Positions 9,032-18,924 are shown, counted from the stretch's first letter. The stretch is 64,000 nt of DNA from Piscinibacter gummiphilus (GCF_032681285.1 NZ_CP136336.1:793001-857000), one strand, 5' to 3'. Made by a program: numbers and translations. Notes: generated by a model from the letters alone, not told the origin.

Positions 9032-10092
9032 GCGCTGCAACTCCGCAAGACCGCTTCGCCACTCCTCTGATCGCGTGGCAAGCCACGCACGGGCGCCACG
9101 ACCTGCCGTGGCAGCGCACGACCGATCCCTATCGCGTGTGGCTGTCCGAGATCATGTTGCAGCAGACGCAGGTGAGCACCGTGCTGGCCTACTACGAGCG
9201 TTTCCTGCAACGCTTTCCGGATGTGCAGGCGCTGGCCGCGGCCTCGCAGGACGATGTGCTCGCGCTGTGGAGCGGCCTCGGCTACTACAGCCGCGCGCGC
9301 AACCTGCATGCGTGCGCCAAGGCGGTCGTGGCCGAGCATGGCGGTGAGTTTCCGAAGACGGCCGAGGTGCTGCAGGCGCTGCCTGGCATCGGCCGCTCCA
9401 CCGCCGCGGCGATCGCGTCCTTCTGCTTCGGCGAGCGGGTGGCCATCCTCGACGGCAACGTCAAACGCGTGCTGACGCGTTTCCTCGCCTTCGACAAAGA
9501 CCTCGCCGTGCCACGCCATGAGCGCGAGCTGTGGGCGGCTGCCACCGAACTGCTGCCGCCCACCGACATGCCGGCTTACACGCAGGGCATCATGGACCTC
9601 GGCGCAACAGTGTGCCTGGCACGCTCACCGCAGTGCCTGTTGTGCCCAGTGCAAGCCGGGTGCGAAGCACGGCGAAGCGGTACACAGGACAAGTACCCGA
9701 TCAAGACGCGCAAGCTCAAGCGCAGCAAGCGTGAGAACGCGTGGCTGTGGCTCAGCAAGGGCGACGAACTCTGGTTGTGCCAACGGCCTGAGACCGGCGT
9801 GTGGGCGGGGCTCTGGAGCCTGCCGGAGTTCGCCTCGCCCGAAGAACTGACTGCACTCGCCGAAACCTGGCCCGGCACGTCGACCGTCCTGCCCAGCTTC
9901 ACCCACGTGCTGACCCATCTGGACTGGACGCTGCACCCTTTGCATGTGGCCCTGTCGCCTCAGGTGACGAAGACGGCATTGGCTGCGATCACCGCGCTGC
10001 TGCCGGCAGGTGGCTGGTACCGCCTCGACGAGGCGCTCGCGATGGGCCTGCCCGCGCCCCTGCGCAAGCTGCTCCTGTCGCGCGCTACTTGA
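9028..10092 (+). CDS. mutY: Adenine DNA glycosylase
   Basis: Removes adenine mispaired with 8-oxoguanine. The 354-residue protein carries the HhH-GPD fold with catalytic Glu41 (WLSEIMLQQT) and Asp142 (LDGNVKRV), the helix-hairpin-helix LPGIGRSTAAAI, and the [4Fe-4S] cysteines 196, 203, 206 and 212 in C-X6-C-X2-C-X5-C spacing. A C-terminal NUDIX-like recognition domain follows (LWLCQRP...GVWAGLWSLPEF). The start is a TTG overlapping the dynamin stop codon (TTGA), and no better ATG precedes the conserved N-terminus. Its 3' end overlaps the convergent Lon-domain gene by 8 nt. Confidence 0.95.
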   Translation: MSAATPQDRFATPLIAWQATHGRHDLPWQRTTDPYRVWLSEIMLQQTQVSTVLAYYERFLQRFPDVQALAAASQDDVLALWSGLGYYSRARNLHACAKAVVAEHGGEFPKTAEVLQALPGIGRSTAAAIASFCFGERVAILDGNVKRVLTRFLAFDKDLAVPRHERELWAAATELLPPTDMPAYTQGIMDLGATVCLARSPQCLLCPVQAGCEARRSGTQDKYPIKTRKLKRSKRENAWLWLSKGDELWLCQRPETGVWAGLWSLPEFASPEELTALAETWPGTSTVLPSFTHVLTHLDWTLHPLHVALSPQVTKTALAAITALLPAGGWYRLDEALAMGLPAPLRKLLLSRAT

Positions 10093-10708
10093 CCACGCCC
10101 TTGGTGCGCAGGAACTCGTTGACGAGCTGAAGCCGCACCTGCGGATCGGGCAGCTCCATCAGCTTCTGCTTGGCGGCCACGGAAATCGGCAGGATCTCGC
10201 ACCAGCGGTTGGCCACCCAGCCGGCGCTCTCGAACTTGAAGGGCTTCAGGAACGGCTCGGTGCCTTGCTGCTTGAGCGTGGCGATGGCGTTGGCGAGGCC
10301 CCGCACGCTTTCGAGATACGCCCCGACGGGTGCGACGTTTTCGTCGTCATCGTCGATCACCCGTGCGCGTGCGAGCCACAGCCCGTCGGGTTGCTGCTCG
10401 CGCGACTGCACCTTGAAGCGATGCAGCCCGCGGCAGCGCACCTGCAGGATGCCGGGCTGCGTGCTGTCGACGTCGAGCAGCTCGGCCGTCGTGCCGATGT
10501 CTTCCAGCACCACCGGCTCGCCCGCCTTGCGCACCTCGCTGCCTTGGCGCAGCGCTACCACGCCGAAGGGCTTTTGTTCGCGCAGGCTTGCGCTCACCAG
10601 ATCCAGATAGCGGGCCTCGAACACCTTCAGGCTCAGGAGCCCGCCAGGGAAGAGAACGGCTTGCAACGGGAAGAGGGGAAGAGAAATGAGCGCTTCAGTC
10701 TCGGGCAT
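10085..10708 (-). CDS. Lon-protease N-terminal (LAN/PUA-like) domain protein
   Basis: A 207-residue stand-alone Lon N-terminal domain without the ATPase or protease parts. The start [29 protein letters not shown] is the classic LON substrate-binding strand-helix, followed by QPFGVVAL-like [11 protein letters not shown] and the GRFKV-like HRFKVQS turn. Such proteins are thought to bind peptides or act as adaptors; the function is unproven. The ATG at 10708 lies 14 nt inside the end of rapZ, so translation is coupled to the nadK-recN-rapZ operon. Confidence 0.88.
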   Translation of the reverse strand: MPETEALISLPLFPLQAVLFPGGLLSLKVFEARYLDLVSASLREQKPFGVVALRQGSEVRKAGEPVVLEDIGTTAELLDVDSTQPGILQVRCRGLHRFKVQSREQQPDGLWLARARVIDDDDENVAPVGAYLESVRGLANAIATLKQQGTEPFLKPFKFESAGWVANRWCEILPISVAAKQKLMELPDPQVRLQLVNEFLRTKGVVK

Positions 10709-11648
10709 CAAGCTCTCGATGGCGAACCAGCGCGATGCCGCGGCCGGCAAAGCGTTTCGCAAGGGTTTCGACCAGGTAGACCGAGCGGTGCTGCCCGCCG
10801 GTGCAACCGATGGCGACGGTGAGGTAGCTGCGCTGGTCGTTCTCGAACGACGGCAGCCAGCGCGCGATGAAGGCCTCGATCTGCGACAGCATCTCCAGCG
10901 CTTCGGGCTGGGCTTCGAGGTAGGCGATGACCTCGCGGTCGCGGCCAGTCTGCGCACGGAGCTCGCGCACGTAGTACGGGTTGGGCAGCACGCGCACGTC
11001 GAACACGAAATCGGCATCGAGCGGCACGCCGTGCTTGAAGGCGAACGACTCGAAGACGAGCGTGAGCGCACGCGCTTGCGCCCGCACGAGGTCGCGGATC
11101 CACACCCGCAGTTGCGCCGGGCGCAGGAGGCTGGTATCGACGACGGTCGAGGCCTCGCGCAGGTCGGCGAGCAGCTCGCGCTCCATCTCGATGGCATCGT
11201 TGAGCGCGCGGTGGCTCACGGTGTTTTCGTCGTCGCGGCGCCGTGCGGGGGACACGGGCGGCAGCTCCTGGCTCAGCGGGTGCGGGCGGCGTGTCTCGGA
11301 GAAGCGGCGCACGAGCGCATCGGTGCTCGCATCGAGAAAGATCGAGCGCACCGTCACGCCTTCCTGCCGCAGCTCGTGGATGAGCGGCAGCAGGTGCGGC
11401 AACGAGCCGGCGCTACGCACGTCGACCGCGATGGCCACGCGGCGCTGCTGGCGCTCGTGCTCCAGCCGCAGGAACTCGCGCAGCAGCTCGGGCGGCAGGT
11501 TGTCGACGCAGAAGAAGCCGGCGTCTTCGAGCGCATGCAGCGCGACGGATTTGCCCGAGCCGGAGATGCCGGTCACGAGCACGATCTCGTGCGGCACCGC
11601 AGGCGGCGCGGCCACCGTCGTGGGCAAAGGGTCGGGCAGGGTGGTCAT
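10695..11648 (-). CDS. rapZ: RNase adapter / nucleotide-binding protein RapZ
   Basis: A 317-residue RapZ/YvcJ-family protein. Walker A is GISGSGKS at 27-34, followed by [14 protein letters not shown]. The C-terminal domain has the family motifs [10 protein letters not shown] and [11 protein letters not shown]. In enterobacteria RapZ binds the GlmZ small RNA and controls glucosamine-6-phosphate synthase; whether it does so here is unknown. In many relatives rapZ sits with hprK or ptsN. Here it is coupled to recN by an ATGA overlap (start at 11648) and to a LON-domain gene behind it. Confidence 0.94.
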   Translation of the reverse strand: MTTLPDPLPTTVAAPPAVPHEIVLVTGISGSGKSVALHALEDAGFFCVDNLPPELLREFLRLEHERQQRRVAIAVDVRSAGSLPHLLPLIHELRQEGVTVRSIFLDASTDALVRRFSETRRPHPLSQELPPVSPARRRDDENTVSHRALNDAIEMERELLADLREASTVVDTSLLRPAQLRVWIRDLVRAQARALTLVFESFAFKHGVPLDADFVFDVRVLPNPYYVRELRAQTGRDREVIAYLEAQPEALEMLSQIEAFIARWLPSFENDQRSYLTVAIGCTGGQHRSVYLVETLAKRFAGRGIALVRHRELDARD

Positions 11649-13339
11649 GATCGTTTGCGGCTGCCGCTTCGGCCGCTGGATTCGGCGGCCACCGACAGCA
11701 GCTCCTGGGCATGGGCAAGCGTGGTGCCCGTCTGGCGCTCGCCGCCCAGCATGCGGGCGATCTCGGCCACACGCGCCTCGCCGCCCACCGGCTGCACATC
11801 GCTGCGGGTCGTGCCGTCGCGCAGCGCCTTGCTCACCACGAAGTGGTGGTCGGCACACGCCGCGACTTGCGGCAAGTGCGTCACCGCCATCACCTGGCGG
11901 TCGCGGCCGAGCTGCTTCATGAGGCGGCCCACGGTGTCGGCCACGGCGCCGCCGACGCCCGCGTCGACCTCGTCGAAGATCAAGGTGCCGGCACCGTCAC
12001 CCCCTTGGGCCAGCTGGCTCGTGGTAACGGCGATGGCAAGCGCGATGCGCGAGAGTTCACCGCCCGAGGCCACCTTGCCCAGCGGTCGCGGCGTGCTGCC
12101 GGCGTGGCCTGCGACCAGGAACTCGGCCGACTCGACCCCGAACGCCTGGCGCTCGTCTTGCGGGTTCAGTTGCACCTCGAAGCGGCCACCGGCCATGCCG
12201 AGCTGCTGCATGGCTTGTGTGATGGCGGTCGCGAGCTTGGGCGCCGCCGACTTGCGCTGGGCCGACACACGCTTGGCCTCGGCGTCGTAGGCGGTCGCGG
12301 CCTCTTTCAAGGCGCGCTCCAGGCCGTCGAGATCCGCCGCGGCGTCGAGCGCCCGCAACTCGCCCTTCCATTGATCGAGCAAGGCCGGCAGCTCGGCCGG
12401 TGGACGACGGTAGCGCTTGGCGAGGCTCATCCAGGCGGCGAGGCGCTCGTCGAGTTCGCGCAGGCGCTCGGGGTCGAGTTCGGCATGGCCGAGGTAGCTG
12501 GTGAGCGTATGCGCGGCGTCCTGCAGTTGCGTCTGCGCGCTCTGCAGCACCTCGGCCACGTCGGCCAGGCGGCGGTCGTAGTCGGTCACGTCTTGCAGCG
12601 CGTCGATGGCACGGCCGGTGAGGCCGTCGGCGCTCACCTCGGCTTCGCTCACCGCGTCGAGCGCGGCTTGGGCGGCATCCATCAGCGATTGCGCGTTCGA
12701 CAGGCGTTTGTGGTCGGCTTCGAGCTCGTCCCACTCGTCGGCGCCGGGGGCGAGCTTGTCGATCTCGCCCACTTGCCAGGCCAGGCGCTCACGCTCGCGT
12801 TCGAGGTCGGCCTGCTGCGTGCGCGCCTTGGCCAGTGCATCGCCCGCCGTCTTCCAGCTTTGATAGGCCGCGGCGAGCGCAGAGGTGTCGACGCCCGCAT
12901 AGGCATCGAGCAGCCCGCGCACCGAAGCCGCACGTGTGAGGCTCTGCCAAGCGTGCTGGCCGTGTATGTCGACCAGGTGATCGGCCGCCTCGCGCAACTG
13001 CGCGACGGTGGCCGGGCTGCCATTGACCCATGCGCGACTCTTGCCTTGCGCGTCGATGACGCGGCGCAGCAGCAGCGTGTCGGCGGGCTCGAAGCCCGCT
13101 TCGTCGAGCCAGCCGGCCAGGCTTGCAGGCGAGTCGAACTCGGCGCTGATCTCGGCGCGCGCAGCGCCTTCACGCACCACACCCGCATCGCTCCGGCTGC
13201 CGAGCGCGAGTTGCAGCGCATCGATCAGGATCGACTTGCCGGCGCCGGTCTCGCCGGTCAGCACCGAAAAGCCACCCGCCAGTTCCACCTCGAGCGAGGT
13301 GACGATCACGAAATCTCGCAGCGACAGACGGCGCAGCAT
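11645..13339 (-). CDS. recN: DNA repair protein RecN
   Basis: SMC-like ATPase acting in double-strand break repair. The 564-residue protein shows Walker A GETGAGKS at 29-36, a long central coiled-coil region (about 150-370), the ABC signature [13 protein letters not shown], Walker [13 protein letters not shown] and the H-loop VTHLPQVAA. Length and motifs are normal. It begins 1 nt after the nadK stop codon. I saw no LexA box in front of this operon, although recN is SOS-induced in E. coli. Confidence 0.97.
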   Translation of the reverse strand: MLRRLSLRDFVIVTSLEVELAGGFSVLTGETGAGKSILIDALQLALGSRSDAGVVREGAARAEISAEFDSPASLAGWLDEAGFEPADTLLLRRVIDAQGKSRAWVNGSPATVAQLREAADHLVDIHGQHAWQSLTRAASVRGLLDAYAGVDTSALAAAYQSWKTAGDALAKARTQQADLERERERLAWQVGEIDKLAPGADEWDELEADHKRLSNAQSLMDAAQAALDAVSEAEVSADGLTGRAIDALQDVTDYDRRLADVAEVLQSAQTQLQDAAHTLTSYLGHAELDPERLRELDERLAAWMSLAKRYRRPPAELPALLDQWKGELRALDAAADLDGLERALKEAATAYDAEAKRVSAQRKSAAPKLATAITQAMQQLGMAGGRFEVQLNPQDERQAFGVESAEFLVAGHAGSTPRPLGKVASGGELSRIALAIAVTTSQLAQGGDGAGTLIFDEVDAGVGGAVADTVGRLMKQLGRDRQVMAVTHLPQVAACADHHFVVSKALRDGTTRSDVQPVGGEARVAEIARMLGGERQTGTTLAHAQELLSVAAESSGRSGSRKRS

Positions 13340-13340
13340 C

Positions 13341-14216
13341 TCAGTTCACCCCGGCGTTCCAATGCAGTTTGCGACGCAGCGTCGCGTAGTAGCTCCAGCC
13401 GCGCGGATGCAGGAAGCGCACCTGGTGCTTCGAGCGCCGCACCACGATGCGGTCGCCCGGCATCAGGCTCGCCAGGCTCTGCATGTCGAAATTGACGCTC
13501 GCGTCGCGGCCGTTCACCACCTCGATCTGGATGTCTTGCGTGTCGGGCAGCACGATGGGCCGGTTCGACAGGTCGTGCGGCGCGATCGGCACCAGGAGCC
13601 AGCCGCCGATGCCCGGGTGCAGGATGGGCCCGCCGGCCGAGAGCGCATAGGCCGTCGACCCCGTGGGCGACGCAATGATCACGCCGTCGGCCCGCAGGTT
13701 GGCGACGAATTCGGTGCCGATGTCGACCTTCACTTCCAGCATGCCGGCGGTGGCGCTGCGGCTCACCACCACGTCGTTCATCGCGAAGCCATCGAAGATG
13801 CGCTGCTCGTCGCGCACCACGCTGCCTTCGAGCATGGTGCGGCGCTCTTCCTCGTAGTCGCCCGCGATGATGGGCGCCAGCGCCTCGGCGTAGTGGCCCA
13901 CGGGGACGTCGGTGATGAAACCCAGCCGGCCCTGGTTGATGCCCACCATCGGCAGGTCGAAGCGGGCGAGCTGGCGGGCGATGCCGAGCATGGTGCCGTC
14001 GCCGCCCACCACGATGGCCATGTCGCACTGCTTGCCCAGTTCGGCCGGGTTGAGCGCGTTGAAATCGGTGATGCCGGTGTTGAGGGCGGTCTCGCGTTCC
14101 AGTGAGACTTCGAGACCCTGCCGCGAGAGGAAATGCGCGATCTCTTCGAGCACCCCACGGATGCCCCGGGCCTGGTATTTGCCCACGAGAGCGGCATGTC
14201 GAAAGCGTGACGGCAT
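13341..14216 (-). CDS. nadK: NAD kinase
   Basis: Phosphorylates NAD to NADP. The 291-residue protein has GGDGTML at 71-77, the [10 protein letters not shown] segment, an MNDVVV motif in place of the commoner NE-V, and [16 protein letters not shown], all diagnostic of PpnK. It is the first gene of the nadK-recN-rapZ-LON operon and is divergent from hrcA with an 81-nt spacer. The nadK-recN and nadK/hrcA arrangement is common in betaproteobacteria. Confidence 0.96.
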   Translation of the reverse strand: MPSRFRHAALVGKYQARGIRGVLEEIAHFLSRQGLEVSLERETALNTGITDFNALNPAELGKQCDMAIVVGGDGTMLGIARQLARFDLPMVGINQGRLGFITDVPVGHYAEALAPIIAGDYEEERRTMLEGSVVRDEQRIFDGFAMNDVVVSRSATAGMLEVKVDIGTEFVANLRADGVIIASPTGSTAYALSAGGPILHPGIGGWLLVPIAPHDLSNRPIVLPDTQDIQIEVVNGRDASVNFDMQSLASLMPGDRIVVRRSKHQVRFLHPRGWSYYATLRRKLHWNAGVN

Positions 14217-14281
14217 GCGAAGGATTACACCACAGGGCCTTCGAGAAATGAGGTGTCAGGCGGGTGTCAAACGCCCCGCGT

Positions 14282-14289
14282 CCTACAAT
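14282..14289 (+). promoter_or_regulatory. Putative hrcA -10 element
   Basis: CCTACAAT ends 8 nt before the hrcA ATG. The same octamer stands in front of the tRNA at 15328, supporting its reading as a housekeeping -10 element in this genome. It would give a very short hrcA leader. No CIRCE palindrome is visible in the 14217-14297 spacer. Confidence 0.45.
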
Positions 14290-14297
14290 GAAAAACC

Positions 14298-15317
14298 ATG
14301 TTGGACGAGCGAGCCAGAACCCTCCTGAAAGCGCTGGTCGAGCGCTACATCGCCGACGGGCAGCCCGTCGGCTCGCGCACGCTGTCGAAGGCCTCCGGGC
14401 TCGACCTGTCGCCCGCCACCATCCGCAATGTGATGGCCGACCTGGAAGAGCTGGGCCTGATCGCCAGTCCCCACACCAGCGCGGGGCGCATCCCCACCGC
14501 GCGGGGCTACCGGCTCTTCGTCGACACCATGCTCACGGCGCAGCCCATCGACCTGAGCGTTGCCCATGCGCCGATCGAAACCCAGCTCGCGCCCGACCAA
14601 CCCCAGCGCGTGATCGCCAACGCGGCGCAGATGCTCAGCAGCCTCTCGAGCTTCGTCGGTGTGGTGACGGCGCCGCGCAAGGCCAGCGTGTTCCACCACA
14701 TCGAGTTCCTGCGCCTGAGCGAGCGCCGGGTGCTGGTGATCATGGTGGCGCCCGATGGCGACGTGCAGAACCGCGTCATCATGACCGCGCACGACCACAC
14801 CCAGAGCGAGCTGATCGAGGCCAGTAACTACCTCACGCAGCAATACGCCGGCCTCACCATCGAAGAAGTGCGCGAGCGGCTGAAGCGCGAAGTCGATGTG
14901 CTGCGCGGCGAGATCGCCACCCTGATGCAGGCCGCCGTGCAGGCCGGCAGCGAGGCAATGGCCGACCAGCAGGAGCAGGTCGTCATCAGCGGCGAGCGCA
15001 ACCTGCTCACCGTGCAAGACTTTTCCAGCGACATGGGCAGCCTGCGCAAGCTCTTTGACTTGTTCGAGCAGAAGACGCAGCTCATGCGCCTGCTGGACGT
15101 GAGCAGCCGCGCCGAGGGCGTGCGCATCTACATCGGCGGCGAGAGCATGGTGGTGCCGTTCGAGGAACTCTCGGTCGTCTCGGCACCGTATGAGGTCAAC
15201 GGCCAGATCGTGGGCACGCTGGGCGTCATCGGGCCCACGCGCATGGCGTATGACCGCATGATCCAGATCGTCGACATCACGTCGCGGCTGGTGAGCAATG
15301 CGCTCAGCGTGAAGTAG
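14298..15317 (+). CDS. hrcA: Heat-inducible transcription repressor HrcA
   Basis: Represses groESL/dnaK-type operons by binding CIRCE elements and is itself kept active by GroEL. The 339-residue protein starts with a winged helix ([26 protein letters not shown], then [17 protein letters not shown] and TSAGRIPT). The GAF-like HrcA domain follows, ending in the typical [18 protein letters not shown] segment. Length and motifs are full. It is divergent from nadK. Confidence 0.97.
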   Translation: MLDERARTLLKALVERYIADGQPVGSRTLSKASGLDLSPATIRNVMADLEELGLIASPHTSAGRIPTARGYRLFVDTMLTAQPIDLSVAHAPIETQLAPDQPQRVIANAAQMLSSLSSFVGVVTAPRKASVFHHIEFLRLSERRVLVIMVAPDGDVQNRVIMTAHDHTQSELIEASNYLTQQYAGLTIEEVRERLKREVDVLRGEIATLMQAAVQAGSEAMADQQEQVVISGERNLLTVQDFSSDMGSLRKLFDLFEQKTQLMRLLDVSSRAEGVRIYIGGESMVVPFEELSVVSAPYEVNGQIVGTLGVIGPTRMAYDRMIQIVDITSRLVSNALSVK

Positions 15318-15327
15318 CGACGGGCTG

Positions 15328-15335
15328 CCTACAAT
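15328..15335 (+). promoter_or_regulatory. Putative tRNA promoter -10 element
   Basis: CCTACAAT lies 17 nt upstream of the tRNA 5' end and 10 nt after the hrcA stop codon. It is identical to the element in front of hrcA. The -35 hexamer is not clear. Confidence 0.4.
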
Positions 15336-15352
15336 CGCGGCTCTTTCGAGAG

Positions 15353-15429
15353 GGGCCGTTAGCTCAGTTGGTTAGAGCAGAGGACTCATAATCCTTTGGT
15401 CGCTGGTTCGAGCCCAGCACGGCCTACCA
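15353..15429 (+). tRNA. tRNA with CAU anticodon (elongator Met or Ile2)
   Basis: A complete cloverleaf: acceptor GGGCCGT/ACGGCCT with a G1-U72 wobble, D arm AGCTCAGTTGGTTAGAGC, anticodon loop CTCATAA (CAU), T arm CTGGTTCGAGCCCAG and encoded ACCA. It is not the initiator, which lacks a 1-72 pair. Elongator Met and lysidine-modified Ile2 share the anticodon. C4-G69 and C5-G68 are present, which are positive determinants for the lysidine synthetase TilS in E. coli, so Ile2 is a real possibility. Confidence 0.92.
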
Positions 15430-15490
15430 AGTCTTCGTGTTGTTGCCAAGGTATCGGCAGATGGCCGCATGACGGGAGCCTTGTGGGCGC

Positions 15491-17596
15491 TTAGTCCCAC
15501 ATGGCTCGCAACTTGGCACCGACATCGACCGTCGGCACGTGCGACGACACGCGCGTGTCACCCCGCGCCGACATCGGTGCGACTTGCTCGAACAGCCTGG
15601 CCACCTTGCCGGGGATGAAGCGCGTGAGCGTCGCGTTGATGTAGCTGTCTCCGCCTCGACGCTGCTGGCGAACGTAGAAGCGCTGCGGCGTGATCAGTGC
15701 CAGGTGATGCTTGGCCCGTGTCATCGCCACGTACAGGAGGCGCCGCTCTTCTTCGATGTCTTCTTCGCGGCCTGTTGCCATGTCAGACGGCATGCAGCCG
15801 TCCACGACGTTGAGCACGTAGACCGCATTCCACTCCTGGCCCTTGGCCGAATGGATGGTCGACAGGATCAGATAGTCCTCGTCGAGATGCGGCGCGCCTG
15901 ACTCGTCGCTGCTCGCCTCGGGCGGGTCGAGCGTCAACTCGGTCAAGAAGCGCTCGCGGCTGCTGTAGCCCTGCGCAATGCGCGCCATCTGCTCCAGGTC
16001 GGCAAGGCGCACTTCGGCGTCATCATGCATGCGCTCCAGGTGCGGCTGGTACCACTCGATCGCACGCTCGAGGTCGCCTGGCCATTCGCTCTGCTGACTC
16101 ATGCTCTCGATCAGCCCGGCGAGCTTCGCAAATTCCTCCGAGGCAGCCTTGGGGGGTGTGAAGCCCCGGATCGCCGTCATCGGATCGGCCTCACGCTCCA
16201 TCTCGTCGAGCAGCTTGCCTGCGCTGACCGGGCCGAAGCCAGCCAGCAGTTGCGAGACGCGAAAGCCCGCCAGCCGGCCGCGGGGGTTTTGCGCCCAGCG
16301 CAAGATGCTGAGCACGTCCTTGATGTGCGTGCTCTCCAGGAACTTGAGCCCGCCAAACTTGCGGAACGGGATGTTGCGGCGGGTCAATTCGAGCTCCAGC
16401 GGTGCGCTGTGGCTCGACGTTCTGAAGAGCACGGCCTGCTTGATGAGGCGGATGCCTTCCTCTCGCCGCAGCAGCACCTGATCGGCCACCCACTGCGCCT
16501 GGCTGGCCTCGTCCGGCATGGCGGTGATGCGCGGCAATTCGCTCGACGCCTGGTTCGACCACAGATCCTTCGCATGGCGCTTCTTCGACAGACCGATCAC
16601 CGCGTTGGATGCTGCAAGGATCGGCTGGGTGGAGCGGTAGTTCTGCTCCAGCGCCACGATGCGTGCGGGCGGAGTGAATTGATCCGGGAACTCCAGGATG
16701 TTGCCGACGTCCGCCGCCCGAAACGAATAGATGGCTTGTGCGTCATCACCGACCACCGTGAGGTTCTCGCCCTGTGGCTTGAGCCCGAGCACGATCGAGC
16801 CCTGCAGGCGGTTCGTGTCCTGGTACTCATCGATGAGCACATGGTCGAAGCGCTGTCGAACGTCGGCTGCGATGCCGGCGTCCATCATCATGTGAGACCA
16901 GTACAGCAGCAGGTCGTCGTAGTCGAGTACTTGCTGTTGGTGCTTGGCCTGGGCATACGCCTTGAACAGCTTCTTCAGCCCGTCGTGTGCCGCGAAGCAC
17001 CAGGGGTAGTGCGTCTGCAGCACCTGGTCCAAGCGCGATTGGCTGTTCACCACGCGTGAGTAGATCGCGAGGCAACTCCCCTTCAGCGGGAACCGCTCGA
17101 CCGTCTCGGCAAGCCCAAGCTCCTGACGCACGATGCCCATCAGGTCTTCGGCGTCGGAGCGGTCGAGGATGGTGAAGTTGGGCGCGAGACCGATGCGGTC
17201 CGCGTAGTCGCGCAACAGGCGCGCTCCAACGCTGTGGAAGGTGCCGCACCACGGGAAGTGCGGCGGCGCCTGGGTGGTGCCGTAGCCGAGAAGGCGGTGC
17301 AGCATGCGCCCGACGCGCTGCTCCATCTCGCCAGCGGCACGGCGGGCGAAGGTGAGCAAGAGGATGCGGTGCGGGTCGGCGCCCGTCTGCACGAGACGCG
17401 CAACGCGGCTGGCCAGGGTCTTCGTCTTGCCGGTGCCGGCGCCGGCAATCACGAGGAGCGGGCCGCGGTGGGACCCGTCGGCCACGCCATGTTCGACGGC
17501 AGCGCGTTGCCGTTCATTGAGATCCGCGAACACGTCTTTCGCCGTACCTGGCCTGGACAACGGCGACGGTTCTGGAATTGCGGAAGGTTCGCCCAT
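15491..17596 (-). CDS. UvrD/Rep-family ATP-dependent DNA helicase
   Basis: A 701-residue superfamily 1A 3'-5' helicase. Motifs in order: the Q-motif LNERQRAAVEH, Walker A AGAGTGKT at 51-58, LLLTFARRAAGEM (motif Ia), DEYQDTN (II), GDDAQAIYSFRAAD (III), LEQNYRST (IV), STIHSAKGQEWNAVYV (V) and RRLLYVAMTRAKHHL (VI). It is shorter in its 2B domain than UvrD proper and is a PcrA-like accessory helicase of unassigned role. The gene is divergent from a DUF72 gene. The 59-nt spacer contains a LexA-box-like site, suggesting SOS control. Confidence 0.93.
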   Translation of the reverse strand: MGEPSAIPEPSPLSRPGTAKDVFADLNERQRAAVEHGVADGSHRGPLLVIAGAGTGKTKTLASRVARLVQTGADPHRILLLTFARRAAGEMEQRVGRMLHRLLGYGTTQAPPHFPWCGTFHSVGARLLRDYADRIGLAPNFTILDRSDAEDLMGIVRQELGLAETVERFPLKGSCLAIYSRVVNSQSRLDQVLQTHYPWCFAAHDGLKKLFKAYAQAKHQQQVLDYDDLLLYWSHMMMDAGIAADVRQRFDHVLIDEYQDTNRLQGSIVLGLKPQGENLTVVGDDAQAIYSFRAADVGNILEFPDQFTPPARIVALEQNYRSTQPILAASNAVIGLSKKRHAKDLWSNQASSELPRITAMPDEASQAQWVADQVLLRREEGIRLIKQAVLFRTSSHSAPLELELTRRNIPFRKFGGLKFLESTHIKDVLSILRWAQNPRGRLAGFRVSQLLAGFGPVSAGKLLDEMEREADPMTAIRGFTPPKAASEEFAKLAGLIESMSQQSEWPGDLERAIEWYQPHLERMHDDAEVRLADLEQMARIAQGYSSRERFLTELTLDPPEASSDESGAPHLDEDYLILSTIHSAKGQEWNAVYVLNVVDGCMPSDMATGREEDIEEERRLLYVAMTRAKHHLALITPQRFYVRQQRRGGDSYINATLTRFIPGKVARLFEQVAPMSARGDTRVSSHVPTVDVGAKLRAMWD

Positions 17597-17622
17597 GGCT
17601 GACTCTCGGGCTGGATCATATA

Positions 17623-17638
17623 CTGTATGAATCCACAG
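17623..17638. promoter_or_regulatory. LexA (SOS) box candidate
   Basis: CTG TATGAATCCA CAG matches the CTG-N10-CAG core and is preceded by TA, giving TACTGTAT in the left arm. It sits in the middle of the spacer between the helicase and the DUF72 gene and could control both. The right arm (CCACAG) is weaker than consensus. Confidence 0.6.
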
Positions 17639-17655
17639 CTTCTCGCCTGTCTGCC

Positions 17656-18606
17656 ATGAGCATCCGGATCGGCACCGCCTCCTGGTCGCACCCTGCGCTC
17701 ATCGACACCGGGCGCTTTTATCCATCGGCGCAGATGAGTGCGGAGGAGCGCTTGCGCTTCTATGCCACGCAGTTCCCGTTGGTGGAGGTGGACTCGAGCT
17801 TCTATGCGATGACGCCGCCCGGCATGGCGCAGCAATGGGCCGAACGGACGCCCCCGGACTTCGTGATGAACGTGAAGGCCTTCCGCCTCTTCACCGGGCA
17901 CCAGACCTCCCCGCAGGCGCTCCCCGCCGACGTCCGCCAAGGCTTGCCTGCCGCTTTGCGCGACAAGTCCATCCTCTATTACCGCGACGTGCCGCCCGAG
18001 CTGCGTGATGTGCTGTGGGAGCGGTTCGTCGGCGGCATGGCGCCGCTCCGGCAGGCAGGCCGGCTCGGGCTGGTGCACTTCCAGTTCGCGCCGTGGGTCG
18101 TGCGCAACCGAGCCGGGTTGGCACACATCGAGCACTGTGTCGAGCGCATGCGCGGGCACACCGTCAGCGTCGAGTTCCGCAACGTCAGCTGGTTCGACGG
18201 CATGAACGCGCGGGAGACGCTCGCGTTCGAGCGCGAACTCGAGGTGGTGCACACGATCGTCGATGAGCCGCAGGGGTTTGCGAACTGCGTTCCGTCGATC
18301 TGGGACGTGACCCACCCCAGCCATGCGCTGGTGCGCATGCACGGCCGAAACGAGCACACCTGGAACAACAGAGACCGCTCTTCGTCCGGCCGCTTCAACT
18401 ACCAGTACGACGACGCAGAGCTGGAGGGCCTGGCGGTGCAGATCGCCAGGCTCGACAGTCCGTCGCTGAATCTTCACGTCGTGATGAACAACAACGCGGA
18501 GGACTTCGCGCAGGCCAACGGCAGACAGCTGTTCGATACCCTGCGAACGTATCGCGCCAACGTCGTCGTGCCCGCTGCAGCATTCCCGGCGCGACAGGCC
18601 GCATAG
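17656..18606 (+). CDS. DUF72 (YecE-like) TIM-barrel protein
   Basis: A 316-residue protein of the DUF72 family, starting IRIGTASWSHPAL, with FYATQFPLVEVDSSFYA, FVMNVKAFRLFTGHQ, SVEFRNVSWF and the closing NLHVVMNNNAEDFAQANG segments that define the family. The biochemical function is unknown, although the fold resembles sugar-phosphate isomerases and nucleases. It is divergent from the UvrD-like helicase across the LexA-like site, so a DNA-damage connection is plausible but inferred only from position. Confidence 0.9.
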   Translation: MSIRIGTASWSHPALIDTGRFYPSAQMSAEERLRFYATQFPLVEVDSSFYAMTPPGMAQQWAERTPPDFVMNVKAFRLFTGHQTSPQALPADVRQGLPAALRDKSILYYRDVPPELRDVLWERFVGGMAPLRQAGRLGLVHFQFAPWVVRNRAGLAHIEHCVERMRGHTVSVEFRNVSWFDGMNARETLAFERELEVVHTIVDEPQGFANCVPSIWDVTHPSHALVRMHGRNEHTWNNRDRSSSGRFNYQYDDAELEGLAVQIARLDSPSLNLHVVMNNNAEDFAQANGRQLFDTLRTYRANVVVPAAAFPARQAA

Positions 18607-18711
18607 CCCGGTAGGACATGGACGACGCGAAGATCACCGATCGGCGAGGTGACAACGTGAGCCCATCGAGAAAAGATCGTGTGCCAAATCGCTCCTGCAT
18701 CGGAGGACAGC

Positions 18712-18924
18712 ATGCGCAATCCCTGGTTGGCCAAGAACCCCTTCATGAGTGCCTGGCTCAGCGCCGCGAATCGAACGACAGGCGCCGCTCGCGGGCACGC
18801 CACCGCAGCGGCGAACCGACAAGCCGCAAGCCTGCAGGCCGACGCCACCCGCCAGATCGTCGACTTCTGGGCCGGCAACTGGTTGGCAACGCCGGCCCCG
18901 TCCCGTCGGCGCAAGAAGCGGTGA
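18712..18924 (+). CDS. Small conserved-looking protein, 70 residues
   Basis: The ATG at 18712 follows a strong CGGAGGAC Shine-Dalgarno sequence. The product (MRNPWLAKNPFMSAWLSAAN...) is alanine-rich, amphipathic and basic at the end (PAPSRRRKKR), without a signal peptide. The first 20 residues with repeated N-P-x-L/F-M and W resemble small Burkholderiales proteins I cannot name. The ribosome site and ordered composition support a real gene. It stands alone between DUF72 and a luxR gene. Confidence 0.6.
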   Translation: MRNPWLAKNPFMSAWLSAANRTTGAARGHATAAANRQAASLQADATRQIVDFWAGNWLATPAPSRRRKKR

